Assembly (NCBI RefSeq): GCF_003254395.2
Contig: NC_037639.1
Location: forward strand, 2,212,501-2,276,500
Direction: 5' to 3'
Length of the DNA stretch: 64,000 bases
From: Apis mellifera
Taxonomy: Eukaryota > Arthropoda > Insecta > Hymenoptera > Apidae
Below, in pieces: positions 1-14,985 of this stretch (positions are counted from its first letter, which is position 1; each line of letters begins with the position of its first letter). The position numbers were made by a program, and so were the translations under genes. The notes under the pieces were generated by a model. The model saw only the letters and a list, made by a program, of their open reading frames with translations. It made no database searches and was not told where the DNA came from.

Positions 1-3000
1 AGATATTAGCCTCTGAAATCTGACATATTTGGATATTTGATATTTCAACAAATAATGATCCAAAAAAAAAGCCATAGAAAAAGAGAAATCATCACTGAAA
101 CAAAACAAGAAAATTCAATAACAAAGCAAGAACATAGAAAAAAGAAACATAGAAGAAAACCAAATGTATAATAAATGAATTCTAAAAACCAAAAAGAATA
201 AAAAATACAAAACAAGATTGAAAATACAAAAAATTATGAATATATAGAAATTTATAATAGATTACTATGATATAATTATTAACATCAATATAAGAATAAT
301 TATTACATTGGTTGTAAAAAAAATGATACACATGATAATATTCGATATAAAAACTGCTTGTTTACATGGAGTTTTAAAAAACTATATCTAAATATCTAAA
401 AAATAATGAAATATTTAATCTATAGAACGCAATATATGACTTAAAAATACTATTAATATAATATTATAATAGAAATAAAAATTCACGGAATTTATAAAAT
501 AAAATAAATTTGAAATAAAGATAAAAAAATATAGATTCATAAATGATAAAAAATCATTAATATTAATTCATCATAGATGACAGGATTGGACAGAAAAAGA
601 AAAAAATAAATAAAAATTTTGATTTAATATTTGAAGATGCTAACATTGCTTTTAGATAATGAATATAGAATAAGAAGAAAGAAACATAAAACTAATTCAA
701 AAATAGTACGTTGAAAATATAACTGAACAATACAATAAGAGATTTTAAAATTTTCACTGGAATTGATTCAAGATATGAAATAAGAAGTATAATTTAATAA
801 TTTTCTTACAAATTGAATTGAAATACAATATTGAAATTTATTATATTTAAGGATATAACATATGTGATAAGGTTTGTTAGCATATTTGTAGATATACTAC
901 ATAATGTAATAAATGTAAAACAAATATTGTGGTATTAAAAGAAAAATTGAGATTTAGATATAAATCTTAAAACAAAGCTGTTAAAAAAAAAGAAAAACTG
1001 ATTGTTTCAGCAATGTAGACTTTGCAAATGATAATGAAATGAGAAAATGTATTAATGATTTTATGATATTTTATATTTTTGTGATATTTGCTGGAAAATT
1101 ATCGAGTATTGAAATAGAATTGATAACTGTCTACTATTTGTATTTATTTTTGTATAAAGAATTGTTGCATTAAAAATTATTGATTCAATAAATAAGACAT
1201 AAAATTACAGATGAACTTATATACATAATTAAAATATAATTCATATAATAAAAAATAATACATCAAATAAATACAATAAGCATATATCATTCCCAAATAT
1301 CATTTTATATAAAAATGTAGAAAAAAATAATTAGAAATTCAATTCTGTCCAATACTGACTCAACCAATAGATATAATTACTAAATTTCTTAATAAAATTA
1401 AATTTAAATTACAATAATACTGAAATAATCAAATATCGAAATTGAAAGAGAATATTAATATATTTTATGTATTGCTATATGAAAGCAAAAAAAAAAAGAG
1501 CGTAAGAAACAAAGAGATCATTAGACAAAAAAAAATTTAATGATATCAAATGATATCATTAAAAAATGATTTCAAACAATTATGCAAATTTTATAATAAT
1601 GATATAATGTTTTTATTAAAAAAATGAAAAGATATTAATGGAATAAGAAGATAATTTACAAAAAATATATATTTTTTCATAATTTTAAAAAAATATTTAA
1701 TATATAATTTTAAATAATAAAACAGACACGAACTTATGGGATAATTTAATATAAGTAAAATTAATTAATTTCGGATTAAATATGAATGAACTATAGATAA
1801 TTACTCTATATGTGAAAATAAGCAAAAAATGTGAAATAAAATTTTGTGAGTTAAATTCTTGTTTTTATAAAAATATACAAGAAATCATGTAATCAACAAA
1901 TTTTCAAATTCAATTTTTTTATGAAAAATTTACATTTCTTTTATTTTTCTTATTATGTATTTTTTTTCTTATTATGTATAAAATTTTCTCCTATTAATAA
2001 TTCATTCATATCAAATGACGAAATAACAATTTCGTTTGTTCTTTAAACAAAAAAAAGTTTTTTAAATTTGATTTATTCGAAAACGAAATTCAAAAAAAAA
2101 GTTAAAAAAATTTTATTCTATATTTTTGGTTACTTTTTGGCTTATTTTTTTTTATTTAAAAATAAAATTATTCTTTTGAAATTGTACCATTATTTATTAA
2201 TTCTAATAAAATATTAATATATTTATAAGATATCTTTTCAGGATCTATTCTAGAAGCCAAAACATAAAAAATTAATATATAAAAATATCGATTGAAGCTT
2301 CTTTATTAAATTATAACAATTGCAACTAAAATTTGCAAAATAACTTAGATGAAGTAAAACAGATATGGAGTGTGCTATTAGTGTACAAATTTCGCATAAA
2401 ATTCTGATCAGAAATGAACAAAAAATTTTTTTCTTTTTAAAAATTTACATATTATATTTCACTTATATACTATCAAATTATCTTTTATTAATACTAGTTT
2501 TCCGACTGTTCATGGACAATATATGTATATTATTTATATTTAAGCAATACTATATGTCCTATCTATTTTTAGCTATATCTCTGAATGAGTTGCCATCGCA
2601 GTTTATTTAATTTAGAAAAAAAATAAAAAAATAAAAAAGTAATTTAATATTATTTTATAATTACTATAAAACTGTCATACTATTGTGGAAATAAACTTTT
2701 ATTCGAAATTTATTAGTATGAAAAAAATCTTTTTAGAGAAATACATTTAGACAATAATTCTATTAAAAATTTTGTGAAAATAATTTAAAATCTAAAAATC
2801 TAAAAATAATTTCGAAATTATTATAAAAAATTAATTCGAAAATAAAAAGAAAAAATATTAATTTTCATGTAATGATTCTTTTTTAATTTCTATACGATTA
2901 GCTATAATATTATGATATTTAATATCGAAGAAATTTATTTTTTTTTATTTTATATTTTATTTTATATTAATTATTTTATTTACGTGTTTCTTCATTATTA

Positions 3001-3454
3001 GTGTATAGATTTGTCTTTTATTTTCTATTCCAATAAAAGATAAAATATTTGTGGATTATTTATGGACAATATATGCGGATATAAATATATATCTCTTAGT
3101 TCAGAAAAGATTTTAAAAATATATGAAGTTATTAATTTTATAAAATGAAATTCTTAAATCAGAAATGAAAATAACTTTTTGATTATATAGTATTAAACTA
3201 TGTTTTCTTCTTACAGCATTGATAGTTTCCTTTAAAATTCAAGAAAGATTTCTATTATTTAAATAGACTAATCATAAATCTCACAAATTCTCTAAACTTT
3301 GAATAGTTTTAATTAAAAAATATTAAAATGATCTTAACCGTTTATTTAATTTAAAAAATTTTTTAATTTAATTTAATTTTACATTTTATTTTTTCTATCT
3401 TTTTTAATCTAATTTTATATTTTATTTATAAAATAAAAATTTATGATATAGTAC
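1..3454. other. No gene seen; AT-rich flank
   Basis: No coding region or RNA gene is supported. A stretch at 2,225-2,400 resembles 29,700-29,870. Poly-A/T runs and TATATA words are dispersed throughout. Confidence 0.6.
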
Positions 3455-5205
3455 GATTTGTCATTTTTGAATAATTTTTGAAAAATGTTTTTACTATTTA
3501 TACGAAATAAAAAATAGCACAGCTTATCATAAATCTTTAAATTTCTAAGGATCATGACAATTCTTGTAAAAAAAAAAAAATTCTAGTAAAATGAGCAATT
3601 GAAACAAATTCAATATTATAAAAATTAAAAGATTTATAACAGTTTGATATATGCGAACGGTTTAAGAAAAAAAGTTGTTTATAATTTATTAATTGAATTA
3701 TATTGAATTTTATTATGAGTATTGACTCTCAAAAAATAAAAATATTTTAAAAAAATTTTTCAAAAATAAAAATCAATTTCGAAAAAAGTTAATTATTGTC
3801 CTTATTAAATCTAAAACATTTAGGATATTACTAGAAAACAATGTTATTTCTACGAATAATATTTAGATAATATTTATTAGAAATTAAATATTTTTTTACC
3901 ATAAATAAAATATTCAAATACATCAACCTAAAATGGAATGTAAGGATATGTTCAAGTAATTTTGAATATCAATTTTCAATATCATATTTTTCTTGGCGAG
4001 ATTATTATAATAAATATACGCGAATTATTATATATTTTTGTGACACTTATCTCAAATCTATTTCGAAAAATTTTTCTTAAAAGTATCTATAAGTTTCTTT
4101 AAAAGTATCATTATTCAGAGAATTAATTTTGGATTTCCTAAATTAATTATGGATTTTTCATGCGTACTAATTTTTGCATTTTGATATAAATTTGTTAAGA
4201 TTTCGCCGAATATGATCATACATTGTGAGTCATTATGAAAAATAGCTATATATAGTCATGTATAACACATCTATCAATATAATTCATAATTCATTATCAA
4301 AATGAAAAAAATAGTCCATCTTTTCATTTATTTAACTTTGACCAAAAATTTTAGCATATATCTATTTTCATTACTCAGCTTCGCAATCGCGAATATAAAA
4401 ATTTAAATAAAAATATTTAGTGTTAAAGTATACAATATGGAAAAAAAGTTAAGAATTAAACTCAATTCTTTTTTGATTACAAATGATTATAACTAATCAG
4501 TGTTGATGACTATGCATAAAAATGAATTATAGATATATTGATCTATTATTTTTATATATTTTATCTATAATCAATTTTAAAACACTTTAATATTAGACAA
4601 GAATCAATTCAATGCTAAGAAAGTATATCAGAATAAAATTAAAAAAAAGAAAATAGAGATTTTAAATTGAATTTTTGATAAGTTATGATTTTATTTACTT
4701 GTTTGTTCACTTACTCAATTGTTTTTTAATTTAATTTATCAGCTGTATTGTTTACTTTTTTTATTTTAAATATGAATAATATGATTATAAACATTTATCG
4801 TTCATTTGAAAAATTTTATATTCGCTTTTTTAATTCGATATTCAATTTGATTATGCATTTTGAATATGAATAAATATTTATTAATTCTATAATATTAATT
4901 TATTTATTGTTCTTGAATAAGATGAAATTTGATATAATTTTTATGAATAAAAAAATATTTATTATATTCAATATATTTCTTCGACATATGTTGCTTAGAC
5001 TTATTTGTGCTCATTCGATAATACATAATCAACATTACCATCACAATTCAATTAATATATGCTTATTTAGTCAATATTTTTCATTAATAGCTCATAATTA
5101 ACAATGCCGTAAATTTTTTGCAAAGAAAAATGTTCTTTGAAATTAAGAATTATTATAAATTAAGTTCTTTAAAAATTTCTAATTAAAGTATTTCTATTTT
5201 TATAT
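3455..5205 (+). repeat. Dispersed repeat, copy A (about 1.75 kb)
   Basis: By eye this stretch matches 14,986-16,580 in order along its length. Shared landmarks include ATCATAAATCTTT (3,525 and 15,058), GATTGTGAATCATTA-type sequence (about 4,225 and 15,705), CAATTGTTTTTTAATTTAA (4,717 and 16,133), GATATAATTTT near a poly-T/A run (4,931 and 16,332) and TTTGCAAAGAAAAATGTT (5,117 and 16,504). No open reading frame of note is present, and the 64-codon frame at 4,907-5,101 is not conserved in copy B. Boundaries are approximate. It is an unnamed non-autonomous repeat or an old segmental duplication. Confidence 0.55.
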
Positions 5206-8200
5206 ATGTATATAAAACTTTATATATATATATGATAAACATTCTATTTTATTTTGAAAAAAAAAATGAAAAAATTTTATTGTTTTTAAGATTCATTTTT
5301 CATGCAAAATTACTTTTCCAGTGAGTTAATTACATAAGATATCTTTATATAAATATATTTTGTATACAAGGCGTTATTAGATCGTATCATACGAAATGAT
5401 GGATTTTTATGTAAAAAAATTTATATTGGATATTTTGATTTTCAATATGCATGACATTTTTTATATGCATGATATTCTTAAAATTCTAATGAAAATATCA
5501 TTTTCGAAAAAAATCTTAATTTTTAGAGACAAAATTTTTTTAAATGTCTAAATAACAAAAATTTTTTCTCTAAACATTTTTTAAAATAAAAATGATTTTA
5601 AATTTCTAGAAAAAAAAATCTGAAAAAATGAAAAATTTTAGATAGATATTTGAGAATTTCATATTCAACTTTCAAATTATCTTTGAAAGTTTTTATGAAG
5701 TAATTTACAAAAAAAGAGAAATTTACAGAATAATGAATATATTAGAAAAAACATTTAAAAAAAAAAATTTTTATTTTTAACGTGGGAAATATAAAAATAT
5801 ATCAAATTTGCTTATTTATCAATCCTCCTCAATCTTCTTTGTACTCTCCTTGTTGTACTCTCATTTGCATTACTATTATGATTATTATATATAATAATAT
5901 TCTTTTTTTATTAATAAATATAATATGTTTTTGTTTTCATAAGATTGGATCAAAAAATTTTTGATAAAGATAAATTATTAATCGATCTTTATAATATCTT
6001 TATAATGTATAGCAATAAAAATTTGAATTTATAATATAAAATAATATAAAATATAAAATAATTACAAAATTCAATATAAAATAATTTTAAAATTATTAAT
6101 ATACAATATAGTTTAATTAATAATAAATAATTTAATTAAAAATAAATATAATATTCAATGTTAATATTTGTATTAATGTTGATAATTAAAAATATACATT
6201 AATATTTTATTTTACTATTATTTAATGCGTTTATTATATTTAATTGTGTTTTGTTTAACTGGATGCCCAATAAAGAAAATGCATATATTTTATTTTTATA
6301 TATTTTATTCTCTCGCGAAAATTGTCCTGGTGTCAAATTAAAACCAATTATGATCATGATCTTTTTAATTCCCAATTCAAAAATGCAATATTTAAATTAA
6401 AATATTTCGTAAGTTAATGGTTTTTCGATATAAATGAGGAATACTTTTTTAGAAAATATTTTTTTAAAATAATAATTGCATTTAAAATTTTAATAATAAT
6501 TCCGTTTAAAAAAATGAAGTTAGCTAAAATCTTCTCTGGCAAAAAGATTGTTTACAATTGTTGATTATTTGTTCATGGAAAAGATTGTATATATCTTTCT
6601 TTTAAAACATTTCATTGATAATTTTAATCTTTCATGAAATTTTTGAATTGTATCAATCAAACGAAATATCCTATGTATTTTTGATTACCGTTATTTTAAT
6701 AACCTAATTTGTAATAAAGCTGCTATTATCGATAATATTATTGATAATTCAATATTCAAATATTTTTAAAATATTTATAAGTAAAATTGAATTTAAAATA
6801 TTTCTGTATTTATTGATAAAATATATAAAATCATATCTATACTTTAAATGAAATGCATTTTGAGAGTACTCCTTCTATTTATCATTCTTTTCTTTTAAAT
6901 TTATTTTTTCTATATTTCTTTTAAATAATTAAATTTTCTATCTCTTTTAAATAAATATTTTCTTATATTTTATTTCGTTCTGATTCAAAGTTGAAACAAA
7001 TTAAATTTCAAACATATTTAAATCAACTGATTTCATTTACAAAGAAATCCTACTATTTTATTAAAAATTATAGCATGAGTTATACTTTTTCCAATAATAA
7101 ATAAGAATTTATTAATTTTATATAAACATTAAATGATATATGAAATATAAAATTCCAAATAGAAATATATTAGCAAAAATATGTCTATTAAAAATTTATT
7201 TATATAAAGTATATAATGAAATAAAAAGAAAATTATCACTTATTCATAATATATTCATTTTATAATAGATTTATAAAATAAATAAAACAAAACTTTAGAT
7301 TAATTATATATTTCATTATAAACAAATCATTATAATTTAATTGTATTACAGATCTCATATTTTCTTTCGTTATATTGCTAAAAATAATGAAATATATATA
7401 AAATATATATATAAAAATTAAAAAATTATATCTAAGATTATTAATACTATTGTTGATAATGAAGAAATAATATTATAACTATAATTAAAAAAGATAACAA
7501 GAGTAAATTTCTTACTTCGACTACATTTGGAAAATAATCAAAAACTATTGTTAGTGATAACAAAAATAATGTTTGTGACTTAATAAGAAAAATAATATGT
7601 ATATAGTAACATATACATATAACAAATATATATATATACATTACAATTAGTTGTGCATAACTCTATAAGAGTTAAATCTTCCTAATATAATTAAAAAAAT
7701 ATTATTGCATTATGCATTTTTGTAAATCTGAATTCTATTAAGAAATTATACAAAGTTTAAAGTATAAAGTTTAACAAAATTTTGAATTTAAAAAAAAAAT
7801 ATTATTATATACTGGAATATAATAGCATATTTAATGATAGCAATTAATTTATAACAATTTACAGAATTAAAAGTGGAAATTATTCTAAATATAGCAAAAA
7901 TTTTAAAATAGCTTTATAAAATAACAAAGAAACTACTTAATAAAAAATATATTACACTAAAATTATAAAGTTATGATTCATTGGTCTAAAAAGTAGAATA
8001 TATTTCACAAATTATTATATTAATTAAATTATTATGTCATATTAATAATTATATTAATTATAACAATTTATTAAATTAATTTAATAAATAAATTAAATTA
8101 TTACTTTGAAAATATAAAAAACATATTTAAATCAACTGATATATATAAATGATACAAAGATATCGATTTAAATGAAAAAAGAATATTATAATTAGTGAAA

Positions 8201-11200
8201 ATTAATTTAATTAATAAATATAAAATTTATCACGATTTCAATATATGATTCCAAGCCAAATATCAATATCAATATTTATACTTTAATAATAGATACAGAT
8301 GAAAATAATGATATATAAATAGAATTTGACAAAAAGGTATGAAGTATAATAATAATGTGATTATCAGAAATATTGTCAAAACTCAGCATAATGTGTTTAT
8401 ATATGTATATAGAATGATTTTTTATGAAAAAATAAAAAAAATAGAATAAAATTTAAAAAAGTTTATGCAAAAAAAAGGAAATTTAAAAATATTTTAAATA
8501 TAAACGAAATTAATTAATTTTTAATTAGATATTATTAGATAATTAGATATTTTAATTATATATTAAGAAATTATCAGAAAATTATTCTATGTAAAAATAA
8601 TAAATAAAAAATGAAGAATAAAATTTTATCGTATTTTCATATATAAATAATTCTCTCATATATAATTCATACTCAATCAGAAATTAATCAATTATTTCTC
8701 GGATGAAAAAATTTTAATAATTTTATAAAAAAACTATATCCTCTTATATAGATTATTTAGTCTGATTCTGTATAGGATGCGTCATCTAATAGTTTTATTA
8801 GAATTATAATTCATTAAAAATGTTTCAGATAAGAGTTGAATAATCTTAATTTTGAAAGTAAATGTGTAAAAGTTATATAAAGATCAAATTTGTTTTTTTA
8901 ATGAAATTTTCTCAATATATTAATAGATATAGTTTATATTCTCTTCTTATAGTTTAATATTCTCTATAAAAAAAAAAAAAGTATTAATTCATATATATTT
9001 ATATACTTAAAAATTATTAGTTTAATTATTAGATAAATATTTCAATTTTGAAAACTTTGATATTTTGTAAAACTTTTCATATGAAAAATAAAGAAAGCAT
9101 AAATAAATGTATTACTTTGTGTGTTTCTTGTCTCTGATATAATAAATTTTATTAAAACTATCTTTGAATTTAAAATATTTGCTAAAATAAATAATTTTAT
9201 TATTTATTCGAAAATAATTTTTAGACATATATCTATAAATTAATACTTTTTTAAAAAATAAAAAAATCAATTTATTAATATATTAAAAAATATATAATTC
9301 CATTTAAAAAACAAAATTGATTTTCATATGATTTTTAGGCATTCGAAAAAACATCAACAATACCATAATGTTCTCCTCATTCATTTGAAATATTTTTCGC
9401 AAATAATAATCAAAAGGGAAAGGAAGAAGGAAATCAAAATATCAAATTTAGATGAGACATTGTGTGTATGAAATATTAAATATATACATATATAATGTAA
9501 TATATAATATATAATTTATTATATAGAGGATAGTCAATAAGTCATTTTTCCATTTTAGTGTATATTAAATATATTAATTAATTTTAATATATATAAAATT
9601 TTATTGTATATTTTTTTAATTCTTATTTCATATTTTTAAAGTTTTTTAAAAATTACAATTAATAAAACTATAACAAATAAATGGATAAATCAATGCTTCA
9701 TTATATTAATATTAATATAGATATATAAGATATATACTTGGTATATATTAATGGTATATATTATTGGTATATATATAATTGGTATATATTAATGTTAGAA
9801 ATCAGTTAACAAAATTAGCGATACAATATTTGATAAGATTTTCTCAATGATTTGTAGCGAGATGAAATATTATGTTCAATATAGAAAGAAATATCGATCG
9901 TTTTCGTAAACTTAAACCTTTAAAAAAATTTTTGCATGTATATTTTTGCATGTGTATTTTGCATGTATATATATATATCCAAATATGTATTTGATGCGTG
10001 CAGTAAAATTAACTAATTATTTATTACGATTAATATGTGCACTTAGATTTCAAGAAATAATCAAAAAAAATAATGATTTCATTCATAATTTTATAATAGA
10101 AAATGAAATCCATTTTATATCATGTCAATAAATAAAATCGTAAATTTCTGAGCTTAAAAAATTTAATAGTTGTTCAACAACGTAAATTAATCATATTCAA
10201 TATTACAGTTTAATATAATATTATATCAAAAATAGTAATTTTTATTTTTTTATATAAAGTTTTTTTATTTTTTTAAAATAATGACGGTTACGATAACCGA
10301 TACCATAAAATAATTAAAAATTTTTATTTATCTAATATTATAAGATATTTACGGTGACAAGATAAAATAATTGTCTACATAGTAATTACATACTAACAAA
10401 AATTTTCAAAAATTCTTTAATTTCGTTTTTAATTTAGCTTCTAATTTCCTTTCTGATCGTTTAATTCAACAATATTCGTTTTTTTTTTTTTTTAGATATT
10501 TGAACCGAATAATATTTGAACATTAATATACTCCAAAAAATATAAATAATAATTAATACGAAATCTAAATTCGATATGAAAAGATATTTTAATATTGAAA
10601 AAATTTACGAAAAATTATTTTGATTGATTCATTCGTTACATATAGTTATTCATTGTGAAAAAAAAATAGAAAAAAAAATAAAAGATTGTATATTTATATA
10701 AACGCTCTCATGGATATATATGGACAAAACTTTATGTAATAATATTTTTTATTTCAAATCTCTTTTAATAGTAAAAACTACATTATTTTTTCAATCTTTT
10801 CCGATAGATTGTTAGAAATAAAGAAAAAATTTTCTAGATTGTAATAAAATAAATAAACTAAATAATAAATAAATTCTATTTATTCATTCTATATGAATAA
10901 CAATTAATTAAGTTTATTGTTTATATAATAAAATATAATTTGATATAATTTTTATCCAATAATTATACAAGTATATAATTATACAATTATATAATATTAT
11001 AATTATATATTATATAATTATACAATTATATTGTTTTAAAATATGTTATTTCAACTTATTTATTCAAAGCGTAATAAATCTACGTGTTTTGTGATTAATT
11101 AGTGTTTTTTATTAATAATTCCAATCCAATAATTAATAAATCCAAAACAAAAATTTTTATAAAGATTCCTTGAAATCATCAATTAAACTTGTCAATTTTC

Positions 11201-13899
11201 TAGAGAATACCCTATATGTATAAAATTCACTAGATATTATTATCTTGATTTTTATTATCGTTATTATTAATAACAAAAAATGTTTGATATTAGAATTGAA
11301 TGGTTCTAGAAACGACATTCTAATATTAGTTTCTTTTTTAAGTCGATATATAGAAAATATATGAAAGTCATTAACATTTTTTAAATGAAATTATTATATA
11401 TATATAATATAATATAAAATAAAATATTATATTAATATATAATATATAATATATATATTTTATTGTATTATTAGTTGATACAATTTGATATTCTCTCTAA
11501 AAAAAAAAAATATTAAACTATTCATATTCAAAAAACATTACTGTAAAAAATATTTTAATTTGAAATTTATAAAACACATTCTCAATTGTTACAGTAAAAA
11601 ATATATGATTTTATTTTAAAAAATGATCTTCAGATGATTGTCTACTTATCCATTTATAAAAAAAAAGCATCAGAATGCTCTTTTAAAACTATTTAATTTT
11701 ATCTAAAAATTTTTTTCCATCAATAATTATAATAGCATAAATAATACTTAATAAATTATTTTGTACACACATATATTTCATTCTATCATGTTAAGACAAT
11801 ATCAATATAGAAAATCTAATTTGAATAGATTTACCTATAAGTAAATAAATTATTTTACAATTAAATAATAATTTATTGTTGAATCTTAGAGTTACCATAT
11901 TTTTATTATACAAATATTATGTTATTAAAGAATTGTTAAAATTAAAATGTTATTATATATAATATATAGGAAATAAAAATAAATCAGAAATATATTTTTG
12001 ATACTATAAAAAAAAAACAAAGTTTTGAAAGAAAAATGTATTTGCATATAGATTAAATTTGCATATATCAAATAATATTATTAAACTTGGAAAAACAAAT
12101 GATGAAAGATTATAACTATATTAAATATTTGAAATTTAGATATAATAATTATTATATATAAAAGAATATATTATCATAAAATAAAGATAATAATAATATG
12201 GTAATAAAATAAAAAATTATTACCATATTACTATAATATAGAATAGATAAAACTGATCAATACTATTGATAATTTATTACTACTGTTTTATAAGGAAATC
12301 GTGAATAGTAATATAAGTTATTTTTGGAGGATATAGCAATATATGTCAATAGTTATATTTTATATACGGAAATATGAAAAAAAAAAAACAAAATAATGCA
12401 TTTATATAAAAGTATAATAGATTAGTAGTTATTAGTTTTATTAGTATAGTTATTATAGTTATTAGTATTAGTATTATTCGTAATTATAGAAAAGTTAATA
12501 GAGTGATAATTTAAATTTAATTTAAAATTAATTATAAACAAATAAATTATATATCGATAATATAATAAAATAATGTAATAAAAAATAATGTAATAAATTC
12601 TATTTCTGATGCAAAGAGAAAAACTGAGGCATATTTTTCATAGGAATGATAAAGAATGTTTGCTTAGTACGTTCAAATTAAAAAACTATTATATAAGATA
12701 TTATTTTTTTACAAATATCACAAAATTTTAAGATACAATTTTTTTTATAAATCAATAAAAGATATGTTCTTTAATATATTATTAACATTTCATTATGATT
12801 AAATAAGATTTATTATTGCAGAATAATATGTAGTATGTAATATGTAGCATGTAATAATTCAGTATGCGAATCTGAATTTAAATTCAAATATAATATTATA
12901 ATCAATATAATGTAATTTATATTTATAAATATAATATATATCTATAATTTGAATGAGAGACATATAAACATTAAATTATTTATAATTAATTCTAATTTAA
13001 AAATTTCATATGAAAAATGTAATACGTTACGACTTGTTCCAATTTTTAGTTCCAATCAATGCAAACTACTATCAATCAATTCGCAAAAATAATTATTTTG
13101 AAAAAAAAAAAATCGTTTACTAATTGCGAAATGCGACAAATCTTTTAAATATATTTTACAAAAAAAAAAAGAAATTATTTATTCAATGAAAAAACTCATG
13201 CATTATTTTTTTAATTTTATTTAAATATATATTTAAACTGTTTCAATGTTATTTAACTATATATATTTTCAAACGAATTATTGAAAGAAATGTAAAAAAT
13301 ATTATTGACTATATAAATTAAAACAAAGAATAATTTAACATTTAATAATTATAAATGAAGAAGCTATTTTTTTTCTCTTAGAACAAAATTTATTTCAAAT
13401 ATGAAATAATTTTATCAAAAATAATGACAAATATTTTAAAAAATAAAAGTTATATGATTTCAAATAAATAATAACTTTATTTTAATAAGTATCGAATTAA
13501 TTTCTAAATCTAAAAATATTAATATACTTGTGAAATATTTTTAGAAGATCGATTCAAGAAGCAAAAATAGATACAAAAATGTCATTCAAGTTTATATATA
13601 TAATAATGAAATATTACTATAAAAAAAAACAAATTAATAAAAGTAAAAAATTTTCAAATTCGATATATCATTTCATGCTATCAATCGATTTCAAAATTTG
13701 TACATCTTATTTTTTAAAATCATACATTAAAATTTATTCAATGATACAATTCTAGAGAGTATTCCAAAAAGAAATTGAAAAATTTTTAGCCAAATATAAG
13801 ATCCATTTTAATATATTCTGCAACAAAATTATAGCATAATTTTCAATAGTTTTTGAGATTAATATAATATATCTAAATTTTATATAGATATTTATAAAT
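5206..13899. other. No gene seen; AT-rich with repeat fragments
   Basis: No coding region is supported. Two stretches look like fragments of the 3.4-5.2 kb repeat: about 9,940-10,140 (TTATTACGATTAATATGTGC resembles 4,991-5,010) and about 10,850-11,180 (resembles 16,260-16,500). TATATA clusters lie at 9,480-9,530, 9,715-9,790 and 11,390-11,465. Confidence 0.5.
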
Positions 13900-14985
13900 G
13901 TGTCCTAAAAATATCTAGGAATAGCTGGATATTCTTGACATTTCAAATAATTTCAAGACAACATTTTCGTTAGAATTTTATAATTAACAAATAACATTAA
14001 CTAATTACGTAGCGCATAAGCTAATCGAATTGCGACAGTAATGTTAGTTACATGCTGGTAAACAAATTTAAATAGCATATGTCAAAAAAAGTGTTTTAAA
14101 TATAATAAATATTTGTTTATCGATAAAAATTATATCGAATTATATCTTATTCAAAAACAATGAATAAATTAATTAATTGTTATTCGTATTGAACGAATAA
14201 ATCGAATTTATTTCATCATTCAAAATGAATATATATCAAATTTCATAAAAAATTTATAATAAAATTTTTCAACAAATCAACAATAAATAATTCAAATAAT
14301 ACAATAAATAATATATAAATAAAAAATAAATGATACGTTACAACCTATTAAATTAAAAAATAAATAATTAAGTATATAAAATCAATCTCTCAACAAAATC
14401 TTTCTTTCTTTTTTAACATTAATAATATTTTAATATATTTTCTTAGCATTGAATTAATTTTTGATAGATTTATACCATAAAACTAATTATAAAAAAAACA
14501 TCGAAAAATATCTTGTAATTATAAATAAATCATTAACATTGATCAGCTTATCATTATAATCATTTATAATCTAGTAAAAAAATTGAATTTAATTTTTCTT
14601 GCACATTGTTACACTTTAACAGCAAAGTTTTGTTTAAATCTTTGTATTCGTGATCGCAAAGCTGAATGAATGCGTATATGAGCTGGAATTTCTACTAAAG
14701 TTGAATAAAAAGTGCTTTTTTCTTATTTTAATGATAAGCAAATTTGTATTAATAGATGCGATATGATTATATATACTTCATGACAATTTTTCACAATAAT
14801 CACAATATATAGTTATATTTAATAATTAAAACGAAGTTTTAATAAATTGTAAATTCAAAATATTAAAATACAAAAAGCGCATGAAAAATCCATACTAAAT
14901 TTGGGAAATCCATGGAACGTTGTAGCCATACTGTGGATAATATCTTCAAGCTTAAGAAGAATTTACAGTACAGACAGTAAGATTC
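13900..14985 (-). repeat. Dispersed repeat, copy D (inverted, 5'-truncated)
   Basis: The reverse complement of this stretch follows copies A and B from about their middle to their end. Landmarks on the minus strand are GGATTTTTCATGCG (A: 4,152), CTTTGCGATCACGAATA (A has CTTCGCAATCGCGAATA at 4,379), AAATTAAATTCAATTTTTTT (B: 15,854), ATTCATTTTGAATGA and ATAAATTCGATTTAT (B: 16,241-16,280), and TGTAACTAAC (B: 16,425). It abuts copy B head-to-head at about 14,985. Boundaries were judged by eye. Confidence 0.5.

Noticed and set aside
4907..5101. Similar peptide LLRLICA in frames at 4,907-5,101 and 9,946-10,131
   Set aside because: The likeness follows from DNA repeat fragments. The frames are not shared by copy B, so no protein is inferred.
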